Shown: in pieces, positions 7,130 to 16,591 of the stretch
Numbering within the stretch: position 1 is the stretch's first letter
How the letters are laid out: each line of letters begins with the position of its first letter
Assembly (NCBI GenBank): GCA_001304425.1
Contig: LJTS01000011.1
Location: 1-16,652 of the forward strand
Source of the DNA: Betaproteobacteria bacterium SG8_40
GTDB lineage: Bacteria > Pseudomonadota > Gammaproteobacteria > Burkholderiales > Eutrophovitaceae
DNA: 16,652 nt
Direction: 5' to 3'
The notes under the pieces: generated by a model
What the model saw: only the letters and a program-made list of their open reading frames with translations
Told to the model about the DNA's origin: nothing
The model's database searches: none
Position numbers and translations under genes: made by a program

Positions 7130-7822
7130 TCAGCCGCGCGTTGAGAAGACGCGGTCCAGATGCTCCATGTCGTTCACTACCTTCCATTCAGACGCGCCAG
7201 CTGCCAGCGCGCGCTGCTCCCACCAATCCAGGCGGTCGATGTAGCGCCGCGGGTCAATGTTGTCGGTTTCCAGCTTGGTGACGTTCAACGCAATGATGCG
7301 AATGCCATCGAGCTTGATCGGAAAATCGCGCACCGTCTTGTAGTCGAGTTCTTCCTGCATGTCAGAGAAGATAATGATCGTCTTGCGGCCGGCCCCGGTT
7401 TCCCTCAGAAACTCTGCGCCCTGGATGACACCGCCACTGATGTCCGTGTAGCGGCTGCCGTTAGCGGAGCCGGTCGACTTGGCAAACTGGTTGATCTTCT
7501 CGGCGAAAGCCTTTTTTTGCGCCGTTACCTGCATCGGATCCGTATCGAGCGCCACCTTCGCGACGATATCCTTCTCGCTGAAGCTTCGGCTCTTGACGCG
7601 CGCGACCGCCAGCGAGTCACCGGGTTGCAGGGTTCCGAGCAGGTAGTTGACGACGTTTTGCGCCTTGCCGACCTGTTCGGAGTAAGTCCCGGAGGTGTCG
7701 ACCAGCATGTATACCGAATGATGGTAGTCCTGCTGGTTGCCGCAGGCTGACAACCCTCCCGCGACCAGTAACGCCACGCCGAATCTGGCAATTTTCCTGG
7801 TTGCACAACGACTCATGCTCAT
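7130..7822 (-). CDS. VWA-domain lipoprotein, function unknown
   Basis: A 230-aa exported lipoprotein: basic start, hydrophobic segment at about 12-26 and lipobox LSAC with the acylated cysteine at C27. A von Willebrand A domain follows. Its metal site reads D42-T-S44-G-T46 (Thr in place of the usual last Ser), with T126-D127 in RYTDISGG and D154 in IIIFSDMQ. All the expected metal-site elements are present, so it should bind a divalent ion and probably a protein partner. Two starts are possible. The ATG at 7822 overlaps the upstream stop as ATGA. The ATG at 7816 sits six bases after a GGGGAG ribosome-binding site and would remove two residues. Both imply coupling to the preceding membrane-protein gene. 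No process can be named from sequence. Confidence 0.9.
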   Translation of the reverse strand: MSMSRCATRKIARFGVALLVAGGLSACGNQQDYHHSVYMLVDTSGTYSEQVGKAQNVVNYLLGTLQPGDSLAVARVKSRSFSEKDIVAKVALDTDPMQVTAQKKAFAEKINQFAKSTGSANGSRYTDISGGVIQGAEFLRETGAGRKTIIIFSDMQEELDYKTVRDFPIKLDGIRIIALNVTKLETDNIDPRRYIDRLDWWEQRALAAGASEWKVVNDMEHLDRVFSTRG

Positions 7823-9285
7823 CTCCCCGCGGCTTGCTTTTCAAACGTCGGTACCGGCCGCACCTTGCCCGCACCGGGATTCTGTTCGCGCGAACGCTTC
7901 ACCCAACGTTCAATCGCCAGCGGCACAAAAATCAGGATGTCATAGAAGCCAGTCGCCAATTTACCGGCTTCTCGTACCAGATTCGCAAATAACCGCGTGA
8001 CGAAAGCCGCACCGCGTAACAGTTGCACCAGCAGCACACCCAGCACGACGCGCCCGGAATTGATCAGATACTCCAGCGGGATCGCCACAAACGCGAGCGC
8101 GAAAGGAAGCGTGAATCCGAGAATCATCTGCCCGAACGTCGGTATCCTGGTAACCCATCCGGCTTCGGCTGCTACGGCGGCTTCGCCGCCACCAAGCGAT
8201 TGTTTCAACGCCACGTCCGCCGCGACAATCGCGTCGCGCATGACGGCAAGCGCGACCTCGACGCCGGCAAGCACTACCAGGATGATCAGGGACGCCCACA
8301 TCAGGTAACCACGCATTTTCTCGGTAATGTTTCCGAGCGGGAACAGGCTGGTAAAACGCAGGGTTTCCATCAAGAACAGGCCCATCAGGGCTTCGAACAG
8401 GATAATGACGAGGGCCGCCACCTCGGCCGCGCGCAGATTTGCGGTGATGTAGTCCCCGCCGCCTACCATTGCCGACATCGGCAACGATATGAGCTTGTAG
8501 TTGACGTAGGCACCGCCGGCCGCGATCAGCATGACCAACGCGGAAATGAAGAACTGGGTCGAGGCCGAGGACGTCAGGACATTCTCGGTCTTGTTGCTCT
8601 TGCCAAAGATTCCTTGCAGCTTGATGACGTTGGCATCTATTTTTGCCGCGCTGTCGTGCAGGCCGGTGATGTTGCGCTCCACTCGCAAAAGGGTCTGGTT
8701 GGCCGTGCGCCAGAATGGCAGGGAGCGTTTGAGGATGTGGTGGCGCTCCTGGTAGGCGCCCCGGTACTCGGCAACGATCTTCTTGTAGATATCCTCTATC
8801 GAATCACGAATGTCGGCGAGTATTCGCTCGACCACACCGTCACCGTTGTTCTTGATCTTTGCAAAGCCCTCTACCGCCTTCACCCACTCCGGGGGCGGCG
8901 GCGGAACCTCGCCGCTTTTCCTGTAGTCTTCCTCGATCACGGCGATCTCGTCCATGAGCTTTCGCTGTAATGCCGGGTAGCCTTCGAGATCGCGCTGAAC
9001 GAGCGTTGTGACCCGCTCGAACTCGCGTTCGATCGACAGGCGCATCTCGTTGCTTCCAAGAGAGAACAGCACTTCGCGGTTGCGCTCACGCATCCGGAGC
9101 GCGCAACCGGATAGCCAGCGCGCAATGAGCCGCAACGGGTTGGTGACGGTGCGCACCAACTTGCCGATCAGGGCATGTACCGGATCGCGCGCAACGTAGA
9201 GAAACGGCACAGCGATCACGAACAGCACCAGAAAAGACAGCGCCGGCCGTTCCGGCCAGATAAGAATTGCTTGTGTGAACGACAT
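7819..9285 (-). CDS. Multi-pass membrane protein paired with the VWA lipoprotein
   Basis: A 488-aa inner-membrane protein I do not recognise. Predicted spans lie at about residues 15-33, 244-262, 285-306, 326-348, 384-408 and perhaps 412-428. Between the first and second lies a hydrophilic, charged, probably helical or coiled-coil stretch of about 170 residues (70-240), which includes a proline run at 128-132. The C-terminal tail is basic and Pro/Lys-rich. The start at 9285 is set by an AGGGGGAA ribosome-binding site. An open frame continuing to a TTG at 9387 only reads through GC-rich repeats and is unlikely to be translated. The gene overlaps the VWA lipoprotein gene by 4 bp, suggesting the two products work together in the envelope. 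Confidence 0.88.
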   Translation of the reverse strand: MSFTQAILIWPERPALSFLVLFVIAVPFLYVARDPVHALIGKLVRTVTNPLRLIARWLSGCALRMRERNREVLFSLGSNEMRLSIEREFERVTTLVQRDLEGYPALQRKLMDEIAVIEEDYRKSGEVPPPPPEWVKAVEGFAKIKNNGDGVVERILADIRDSIEDIYKKIVAEYRGAYQERHHILKRSLPFWRTANQTLLRVERNITGLHDSAAKIDANVIKLQGIFGKSNKTENVLTSSASTQFFISALVMLIAAGGAYVNYKLISLPMSAMVGGGDYITANLRAAEVAALVIILFEALMGLFLMETLRFTSLFPLGNITEKMRGYLMWASLIILVVLAGVEVALAVMRDAIVAADVALKQSLGGGEAAVAAEAGWVTRIPTFGQMILGFTLPFALAFVAIPLEYLINSGRVVLGVLLVQLLRGAAFVTRLFANLVREAGKLATGFYDILIFVPLAIERWVKRSREQNPGAGKVRPVPTFEKQAAGR

Positions 9286-9330
9286 GATTCCCCCTTGTAT
9301 CGGGATTTGGGCGGCCATCGCTGGCCTTCG

Positions 9331-9390
9331 GCTACCCGCCCGCTTTTGCGGGTGCAATTGTCTACCCGCCCGTTTTTGCGGGCGCAAATG
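9331..9390. repeat. Two tandem 30-bp GC-rich repeats with hairpin arms
   Basis: Bases 9331-9360 and 9361-9390 are the same 30-bp unit, identical at 26 of 30 positions. Each contains a short inverted repeat: ACCCGC...GCGGGT in the first, CGCCCG...CGGGCG in the second, around a T-rich loop. They lie 46-105 bp upstream of the membrane-protein start, so they would form hairpins in its mRNA leader. Because 30 is a multiple of three, the minus frame repeats PQKRAG twice, which I take as an artefact. They resemble REP-type dispersed elements. Confidence 0.7.
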
Positions 9391-9865
9391 TTCCGGAAAA
9401 AGCCGCCCCTGCGCACAACAACCTGCAACCCTTGCGCCAGGCGCAACGAACTGCGGATTTTGTCGCGTTCCGGCGACAAGCGCCCGCTAGCCGACTGTTA
9501 AATTACGACATGTCATTTCGGCATCAGCCCGAACCACGCCCGTCGAACCCGGTTGGCGTCGTTAGCCAACGACTCAATCTGCCGCGTTTGGTCAGCGCAA
9601 GCAGGCAGATGCATGAAAGCACGCCGTCACCGACAGCGAACCACCGCTTTCCGCGAAGCCCCGGCCCCGAGTCCTGCCTTCGGCCTCGCAAACAGCCACA
9701 GCCTCCGCAAGCGCGGACATCGCGCGCCATCCGCGCAAGACTAACGCAATTACCGCACAAGCCGCCCGCACGGCGAACACATTGGGTGAAATCCGCGCGG
9801 AACGACCGGAAAGGCTCGAGCGTGAACGGAGTCCGGCACTGCGCGATCACGCGTGCACGGCAACA
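9391..9865. other. Gene-poor intergenic stretch
   Basis: Several frames are open here, but their products are Arg/Pro/Ser/Gln- or Cys/Gly-rich, lack ribosome-binding sites and match nothing I know. The only small structure noted is a GTTGGC / GCCAAC inverted repeat around 9552-9570. I see no gene, RNA gene or mobile element. Confidence 0.5.
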
Positions 9866-10054
9866 TCAGGTCTCGATTTTCGCGTCATCACCCGCGAACC
9901 GGTAATGCATGCGCACGTTACCCGCGGCATACGCTCGATCGCCCCAATCGTCATCCGACCGGATGCGGATGCGACGTGTTTTACCACCAGGCAGTTGCGC
10001 TTGTTCAGCTGAAACAGGCTTGTTGCCCGCGGCAAGTATTGCGCAGCGCAGCAT
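9866..10054 (-). CDS. Doubtful small ORF (62 aa)
   Basis: A 62-aa ORF whose ATG at 10054 is preceded, five bases away, by an excellent AGGGGAGG ribosome-binding site. The product is hydrophilic and charged in its second half (GKTRRIRIRSDDDWGDRAYAAGNVRMHYRF) and has no clear membrane span. Against it: only about 55% of third codon positions are G or C, by my rough count well below the neighbouring genes, and I recognise no family. The strong ribosome-binding site is the only real support. Confidence 0.3.
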   Translation of the reverse strand: MLRCAILAAGNKPVSAEQAQLPGGKTRRIRIRSDDDWGDRAYAAGNVRMHYRFAGDDAKIET

Positions 10055-10176
10055 GGTGCCTCCCCTGGCTTTGCATAATTGTCTGGCAGTACTCGGGGGA
10101 GAGTGCCAAATACCGCAAAATTCCACCCCCTTCGTAATTTTTCTCCGCGGTTCAGCAAAAAAGCACGCTCAGCACG

Positions 10177-10206
10177 TTGACATACCGATTAGAGGGGGGC
10201 TAGCGT
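10177..10206 (+). promoter_or_regulatory. Candidate promoter of the Tat amidohydrolase
   Basis: A perfect TTGACA (10177-10182) is followed after 18 bp by a weak TAGCGT (10201-10206). It would give a leader of roughly 130 nt before the amidohydrolase start. A TATAAA at about 10306-10311 lies closer to the gene but has no recognisable -35 partner. Confidence 0.4.
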
Positions 10207-10342
10207 AAATGTTGCCTGAGCCTCGAAGTAAACACCGCAGCAAAACAACCGCACTGCAAAACGCTGAGTGGGTTGCCGGTGTAACAAGGGCGCGCCGGCG
10301 ACCATATAAACGACAAAAACCACCTGAGGAGGAGAGCGCCAA

Positions 10343-11668
10343 ATGGAGTTCAACATCCTGAATCACTTCAAGGGTCTGGAGGAAATGCCAACCGACCCGC
10401 TGAAGGCCGACGAAATCGGCACCTCGCTGTTCATGACGGGCAACATGGGTCCGCAGATATCCAAGAAGATGGACGAGAAGGCGAAGGCAGCCGGCATGAC
10501 GCGGCGCAACTTCATCAAGTCCTCGCTTGGATTCTCGGCAGCAATGCTGGCCGCGAACGAAGTTACCGGAAAGCGGTTTTTCGAAGTCGGCGCTGCCGAA
10601 GCGGCTGACATCGATGCCAAGAACGAGGCGATTCACCTCGCACGCGCCAGCAGCGACTTCATTGTCGATGTCCATACGCACGTTTGCACCCGGCCCGGAC
10701 ACTACCAACTCGGTGTGAACACCTCAGAGCGCGGCATGTGGTTCGTGCAGCTGCTGGACGACCTCGGCAAGGCGTTCGGCATGGCGAATGGCACGCGCGA
10801 CATGAACGTCGAGAATTACGGCAAGCTGATTCTGGAGGAAAGCGACACAACGGTGGGCGTGTTCAATCCGTTCGGCTTCCGCGAGCACTACGGCGGCGAG
10901 GACATGATCCCGATGGAATATCAGGTCGGCGTGCGCAACAAGTGGCCGAAGAGCACGATAATGCTGGCTGGCGGACTGACGCCCAACCAGGGCTTGGGAG
11001 AGACACTCGACCGCCTGCGCATGTACGTGGCCGACTACAAGATTTCGGGACTCAAGCTCTACACGTTTGACGCCACCCCGCAGAAGGGCTGGTGGTTCGA
11101 CGATGAGAAGCTCGCATATCCGATCTGGGAAGAGTGCCGCAAGCTTGGCGTAAAGAACATCGGCTGCCACAAGGGCATCCCCTTCGGGCAGTTCTATGCG
11201 CGTTACGCCCACTGCGAAGATTTCGACGCGGCCGCGGACGATTTCCTCGACCTGAACTTCATTGCCTACCACTCGGCGTGGCCGTACCACAATGAGTTGG
11301 CGGCACTGAAGGGCTTCAAGCCGCAGCGCAAGAACCTGTATTGCGAAATTGGTTCGACATTCGCGGCGACGGTCACGAGCCGTCCGCTGGAATGCGCCCA
11401 TGTGCTGGGCACGCTGTTGCGCGATCTCGGGCCGGACTACGTCCTGTGGGGTACCGATTCACTGCTGTGGGGCAACCCGCAGTGGCAAATCGAGGCCTTC
11501 CGCAAGTTCCAGATCCCCGATGAACTCATCGAGGGCCACGGCTATCCGAAGATCACCCCGGAGATCCGCCGCAAGGTGTTCGGCGAAAACGCTGCCCGCA
11601 TCTGGGGCATCGACAAGCAGAGCGCAATGTCGGCCAAAGCCGAACTGACGGCGACGGCAACCGCGTAA
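10343..11668 (+). CDS. Tat-exported TIM-barrel amidohydrolase
   Basis: A 441-aa metal-dependent hydrolase or decarboxylase of the amidohydrolase-2 (ACMSD-like) type. Catalytic-site candidates are H111-x-H113 in DVHTHVC, H276 in GCHKGIP, H310 in AYHSAWP and D372 in WGTDSLLWG. A Tat export motif, MTRRNFIKSS, sits at 52-61, followed by a moderately hydrophobic segment and an AEA cleavage-like site near 85-87. The motif therefore comes after an unusually long (about 50-residue) N-terminal stretch. A strong AGGAGGAG ribosome-binding site eight bases before the ATG at 10343 fixes this start, so the long leader appears genuine. Substrate unknown. It is monocistronic, with its own terminator downstream. 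Confidence 0.93.
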   Translation: MEFNILNHFKGLEEMPTDPLKADEIGTSLFMTGNMGPQISKKMDEKAKAAGMTRRNFIKSSLGFSAAMLAANEVTGKRFFEVGAAEAADIDAKNEAIHLARASSDFIVDVHTHVCTRPGHYQLGVNTSERGMWFVQLLDDLGKAFGMANGTRDMNVENYGKLILEESDTTVGVFNPFGFREHYGGEDMIPMEYQVGVRNKWPKSTIMLAGGLTPNQGLGETLDRLRMYVADYKISGLKLYTFDATPQKGWWFDDEKLAYPIWEECRKLGVKNIGCHKGIPFGQFYARYAHCEDFDAAADDFLDLNFIAYHSAWPYHNELAALKGFKPQRKNLYCEIGSTFAATVTSRPLECAHVLGTLLRDLGPDYVLWGTDSLLWGNPQWQIEAFRKFQIPDELIEGHGYPKITPEIRRKVFGENAARIWGIDKQSAMSAKAELTATATA

Positions 11669-11692
11669 GGTTCACCAGAACTTCAGCGCGAC

Positions 11693-11732
11693 GGGGCTGA
11701 TTCCGGCAACGGAGTCGGCCCCTTTTGTTTTA
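11693..11732 (+). terminator. Intrinsic terminator after the amidohydrolase
   Basis: A 13-bp stem (11693-11705 with 11710-11722, including two G-U pairs) is capped by a GCAA tetraloop and followed by TTTTGTTTTATT. It starts 24 bp after the amidohydrolase stop and separates it from the FmdB/di-heme pair. Confidence 0.92.
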
Positions 11733-11798
11733 TTGTCAGCCAGCATTATGATTGAGGCCTCAGCCGATTGGAGGCCGCCCAAAAAGGGAGCAACCGCA

Positions 11799-12091
11799 GT
11801 GCCGATTTACGAGTACGCATGTGATCCGTGCAAAGTCATCTACAAGACCAAACACGGAATAAACGACCCACGCCCGGACACCTGCCAGAAGTGCAAAGGC
11901 GAGCTACGCAAGCTGATTTCCGCACCGAGCCTGAACACCAAACGGTTCAACGGCCCGACGGAGGAAAAATATTCGAAGATCTCCGTCAGCGACGAGCTCG
12001 CAATGGAGAAGGATCTGCAGAAGGTTTACCAGACGATATGGGTACCACCGGAGGTCAAGCACAGCCCGTGGGACGACGATCACGATCATTG

Positions 12092-12092
<1 letters not shown>
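11799..12092 (+). CDS. FmdB-type zinc-ribbon protein
   Basis: A 97-aa protein opening with MPIYEYACDPC, the hallmark of FmdB-family regulatory/zinc-ribbon proteins. The metal knuckles are C8-x2-C11 and C29-x2-C32. The middle (residues 51-80) is charged and likely helical, and the tail ends DDDHDH, a possible extra metal-binding end. The GTG at 11799 is chosen because it gives the family's exact N-terminus and follows an AGGGAG ribosome-binding site; an ATG at 11733 would add 22 unrelated residues. FmdB proteins were first seen beside formamidase genes and are usually called regulators, but their role is poorly known. The stop overlaps the di-heme gene start by one base (TGATG). Confidence 0.9.
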
Positions 12093-13552
<1,460 letters not shown>

Positions 13553-13652
13553 ATCCCGAGCCGAACCGGACTCAGCCGCCGCAGCCGCGGCATTCCGCAG
13601 CCTTTCTTCACGCCCCCGCCGGCAACCACAGGGCGCAATGCCGCATCTGCGT

Positions 13653-15269
13653 TCAGTTGTCCGCGTCGCGCAGCGCCCGGCGGATAATCTTGCCGGTGGC
13701 GGTTTGCGGCAGGCTGTCCACGTAGTTTATTTGCCGGGGATATTCGTGCGCTGACAAACGGGAGCGCACGTGCTGCTGGAGATCGCGAGTGAGTTTTTCG
13801 CTTGGCCGATAGCCCTCACGCAGCACCAGGAAGGCCGCGACGATCTCGGTTCGCTGCGGATCGGGTTTGCCAACCACCGCGGCATTTCGCACGGCCGGGT
13901 GCGACAACAGGCAATCCTCGATCGGCCCCGGACCGATGCGGTAGCCGGCACTGGTGATTACGTCATCGTCGCGGCCGACGAAGGTCAGATAGCCCTGCTC
14001 ATCCATTACGCCCAGGTCACCGGTGACCAGCCAATCGCCGATGAACTTCTCGCGCGTCGCCGTTTCGTTGTTCCAGTACTCGAGAAACATCACCGGGTCG
14101 GGAGCGTGTACCGCAATACTCCCCTGCTCGCCCGGCGGCATGACATTGCCCGAGCGATCGATAACCGCAAGCCTGTGGCCGGGAGCCGGCTTGCCGATGG
14201 CGCCCGGCTTGACATCGAGCAACGTGGAACAGGACGAGGCGGTCATATTGCATTCGGTCTGGCCGTAGAACTCGTTGATGGTCAGGCCGAGGTTTTCCCT
14301 GGACCATTGCAACAACTCCACACCGAGCGATTCCCCGCCGCTCGCCAGCGAACGCAGGTTCAGCTTCCAGCGCCGTGCCGGGTTGTCGACCGTGCGCAGC
14401 ATCCTCAGCGCCGTCGGCGGCATGAACACGTTGCGCACGGCGTGTCGCGCCATCAGGTCAAAAGCCTCTTCGGCATCGAATTTTGCGAACCGGCGCGCAA
14501 CCACCGGAATGCCCAGGTGCCACCCCGCAAACAGTATGTCGATCAACCCGCCAATCCACGCCCAGTCCGCCGGTGTCCACATCAGATCGCCTTCGACGCC
14601 GAGGAAATCATGAGACATTTCAACCCCCGGCATATGGCCGAGCAGACTGCGATGGGGCAGCAACGCCCCTTTCGGCGCGCCAGTGGTGCCGGAGGTGTAG
14701 ATGATCAATGCGGGATCCTCGGCGAGCGTGTCAGCCACCGCGAAGGAAGCCGACGCCGCGTGCAACAGCCGGTGATAGTCTTCAGCGCCCCGTGCCGCGC
14801 CATCGACGCAGAGGACCACATCGAGCTGCGGCAGGTGCTCGCGAATTTGCGCGATCTTTTCTGCCCCCGCAGCGTCGGTTACGATCAGTTTCGCCCCGGA
14901 GTCTGACAGGCGGTATCTGAGTGCATCGACGCCGAACAGGGTAAACAGCGGCACGGCAATGGCGCCGATCTTGTAGGCAGCGATATGCGCAAGCGCGGTT
15001 TCGGGCTGCTGCGGCAGGAGTATCGCAACGCGATCGCCCCGCCTTACGCCATGCGCAGCGAACAGGTTGGCGGTACGATTCGACAGTGCCCGCAGCTTGT
15101 CGAAACTGTAACGGTGGATGTCACCATCATCGGTTTCATGGACCAACGCCGGTTTCTCGCTGCCATCAGCCCACTTGTCGCAGATATCTGCGCCAATGTT
15201 GTAACGTTCCGGAACGTTCCAGCGAAAACCGTTGTACAAGGCCTCGTATGACTCCCGAACTGTCAGCAC
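13653..15269 (-). CDS. AMP-forming acyl-CoA synthetase, medium-chain (ACSM-like) type
   Basis: A 538-aa adenylate-forming enzyme that activates a carboxylic acid with ATP and joins it to CoA. Motifs: the phosphate-binding YTSGTTGAPKG at 191-201, FYGQTE at 334-339, the ATP-binding TGDLG at 416-420, the hinge region GRDDDVITSAGYRIGP at 432-447, and the catalytic lysine K527 in TATGKIIRR. YGQTE with ITSAGYRIGP is typical of the medium-chain/benzoate-type synthetases rather than acetyl-CoA synthetase; the substrate is inferred only to this level. The start is a GTG at 15269 preceded by a GGGGAAA ribosome-binding site. An ATG 19 bases upstream is out of frame. It faces the di-heme gene across 100 bp in which I see no clear terminator. 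Confidence 0.95.
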   Translation of the reverse strand: MLTVRESYEALYNGFRWNVPERYNIGADICDKWADGSEKPALVHETDDGDIHRYSFDKLRALSNRTANLFAAHGVRRGDRVAILLPQQPETALAHIAAYKIGAIAVPLFTLFGVDALRYRLSDSGAKLIVTDAAGAEKIAQIREHLPQLDVVLCVDGAARGAEDYHRLLHAASASFAVADTLAEDPALIIYTSGTTGAPKGALLPHRSLLGHMPGVEMSHDFLGVEGDLMWTPADWAWIGGLIDILFAGWHLGIPVVARRFAKFDAEEAFDLMARHAVRNVFMPPTALRMLRTVDNPARRWKLNLRSLASGGESLGVELLQWSRENLGLTINEFYGQTECNMTASSCSTLLDVKPGAIGKPAPGHRLAVIDRSGNVMPPGEQGSIAVHAPDPVMFLEYWNNETATREKFIGDWLVTGDLGVMDEQGYLTFVGRDDDVITSAGYRIGPGPIEDCLLSHPAVRNAAVVGKPDPQRTEIVAAFLVLREGYRPSEKLTRDLQQHVRSRLSAHEYPRQINYVDSLPQTATGKIIRRALRDADN

Positions 15270-15422
15270 TGCGTTTCCCCGATTTCATTACTTCACCGGA
15301 GTTTGCCTTTTCCCACGTTGCCATTCAAACGAATCAGGCGCGTGGGACGACGGCGATCCATGTCCGGCCTGCGCCAGTTGCGCCGCTGGCGTGAGCCGGT
15401 GCCTGGATAACACGCTACCGCC

Positions 15423-15830
15423 ATGGCACAACAACGCAAGAGATCAAGCGATTACGTAAACCCCCGTCACTGGACAGTCCGGCTCAAACGCAAGCTCAAG
15501 GTCACCTGGCTGGCACTTTGTCTCGGCGCGCTCGCCGTGTGGTGGCTTGACTGGGGATTTACAGACGGCGCAGGCCAGCGCATCGAGCATCGACAGCTTC
15601 TGGATGCGGCCATGGGAGTACTCGCCTTTCCCGCCGGCTTGCTGTGGGTCTGGCTGGCACCGCATTTCGAGCCGATCGCGCGGGCAGCTGCCCGCGCCGC
15701 CGGGATGCCTCTGCCAGTGTGGCGAGACTACGGCCCGGCGTTACTGACATGGTCAGGGGCAACGCTTGCCGGTTACATTCAGTGGTTCTGGCTACTGCCG
15801 CGCGTGTTTGCGCTCAGAAGCCGCAATTAA
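15423..15830 (+). CDS. Small membrane protein, function unknown
   Basis: A 135-aa protein with a basic, hydrophilic N-terminus (residues 1-26) and three likely membrane spans at about 28-44, 60-80 and 104-126. The spans are unusually rich in tryptophan (VWWLDW, LLWVWL, WFWLLP). I recognise no family. The ribosome-binding site before the ATG is poor, but the membrane pattern and base composition look like a real gene. It is divergent from the acyl-CoA synthetase, 153 bp away. Confidence 0.68.
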   Translation: MAQQRKRSSDYVNPRHWTVRLKRKLKVTWLALCLGALAVWWLDWGFTDGAGQRIEHRQLLDAAMGVLAFPAGLLWVWLAPHFEPIARAAARAAGMPLPVWRDYGPALLTWSGATLAGYIQWFWLLPRVFALRSRN

Positions 15831-15894
15831 CCCCCCCAACGAAACCGCCTTCCGGGGCGGGCACGAGCCCGGTCCCGCGCTGGAACCTTGCGGA

Positions 15895-15916
15895 CCTTAT
15901 GGCGTCAAACATAAGG
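15895..15916. promoter_or_regulatory. Inverted repeat, operator-like
   Basis: CCTTATG (15895-15901) and CATAAGG (15910-15916) form a perfect 7-bp inverted repeat with an 8-bp spacer. It is AT-richer than its surroundings and lies about 160 bp upstream of the gene at 16076. The geometry suits a dimeric regulator, but the loop could also make it an RNA hairpin. No T-run follows. Confidence 0.35.
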
Positions 15917-16075
15917 ACGGTGGCCGATAACGTTGCGGTTCCCCCGTTAAACGACAGAGTCGATTCCGGGCGCGCATCGTGTTATTTTGCGACTGATGAG
16001 GTTGAGATGGCGCTGATTTCTCGGTGGCCGGCAACAGACGCACATACCCGCCCTTGAAGGCACTGTGAGGTATCA

Positions 16076-16438
16076 ATGAGCCTGAAAATTCGTGATCAGG
16101 ATCTTTCTCCGGCTGAAAAATCGTTTCTTAAGTGGCAGTACGGTTTCGAGGAGGATGACGATCCTTTTGAAATCTCGCTCTGGCAGACCATCATGCGCGC
16201 CTGGGAGTCGGACAATTCGCCATCGATTGCCGGGGGGCAGGCAACGGATCATTTATCGCGCTTGGGAGCCAAGGCCGCTTACCCCGAGCACGTAGCCTTG
16301 TACATCAAGTTCAAATCGGACCAAAGCGACCGTTTCTGGCGCCAACTCATCACGCGGGCAGGGCTCGCCGACCGCAGGCAGCGCAAGGCCGCAGCACCGG
16401 TGGAACGGCGGCGGCGGACCAGTAACGCAACCGCCTGA
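16076..16438 (+). CDS. Conserved-looking hypothetical protein (120 aa)
   Basis: A soluble, acidic-to-basic protein: an acidic N-terminal half (EEDDDPFE at 25-32), a probable helical middle and a strongly basic tail (residues 99-117, many Arg/Lys). No membrane span, signal peptide or known motif. A GAGGT ribosome-binding sequence sits six bases before the ATG. The protein ends 153 bp before a strong terminator, which may close its transcript. Function unknown. Confidence 0.72.
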   Translation: MSLKIRDQDLSPAEKSFLKWQYGFEEDDDPFEISLWQTIMRAWESDNSPSIAGGQATDHLSRLGAKAAYPEHVALYIKFKSDQSDRFWRQLITRAGLADRRQRKAAAPVERRRRTSNATA

Positions 16439-16591
16439 CCACAACCCTGGCGCACACGCGGCGAGCGGGAACAAGTAACCGGGCGGTGTGTGGCGTGGTA
16501 GCGCGCAATAGCAGGGGTCGTTGCGTTACCCGGCGCGCAAGCGCTCCGTTGGCAAGATCAACGGGGCGTCAGCCAGTCCAGAACTGACACG

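Noticed and set aside
6378..7187. 269-codon minus-strand ORF opposite the dioxygenase
   Set aside because: Antisense to a gene with an intact iron-binding triad; product is unlike any protein family.
9286..9387. N-terminal extension of the membrane protein to a TTG at 9387
   Set aside because: It consists of translated GC-rich repeats (PQKRAG twice); the ATG at 9285 has a strong ribosome-binding site and leads straight into a membrane span.
9331..9390. CRISPR array
   Set aside because: Only two units, directly abutting with no unique spacers, and no cas gene nearby.
9524..9850. Minus-strand ORFs of 108 and 62 codons (9524-9850, 9592-9780)
   Set aside because: Overlapping frames rich in Cys, Gly, Arg or Ala, without start signals or family resemblance.
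9432..9905. 157-codon plus-strand ORF in the gene-poor region
   Set aside because: Arg/Pro/Ser/Gln-rich product, no ribosome-binding site and no recognisable domain; looks like random open frame in GC-rich DNA.
11828..12091. Upstream in-frame extension of the di-heme gene
   Set aside because: It reads through the FmdB gene in the wrong frame and gives a Gln/Arg-rich sequence; the ATG at 12092 leads directly to the export signal.
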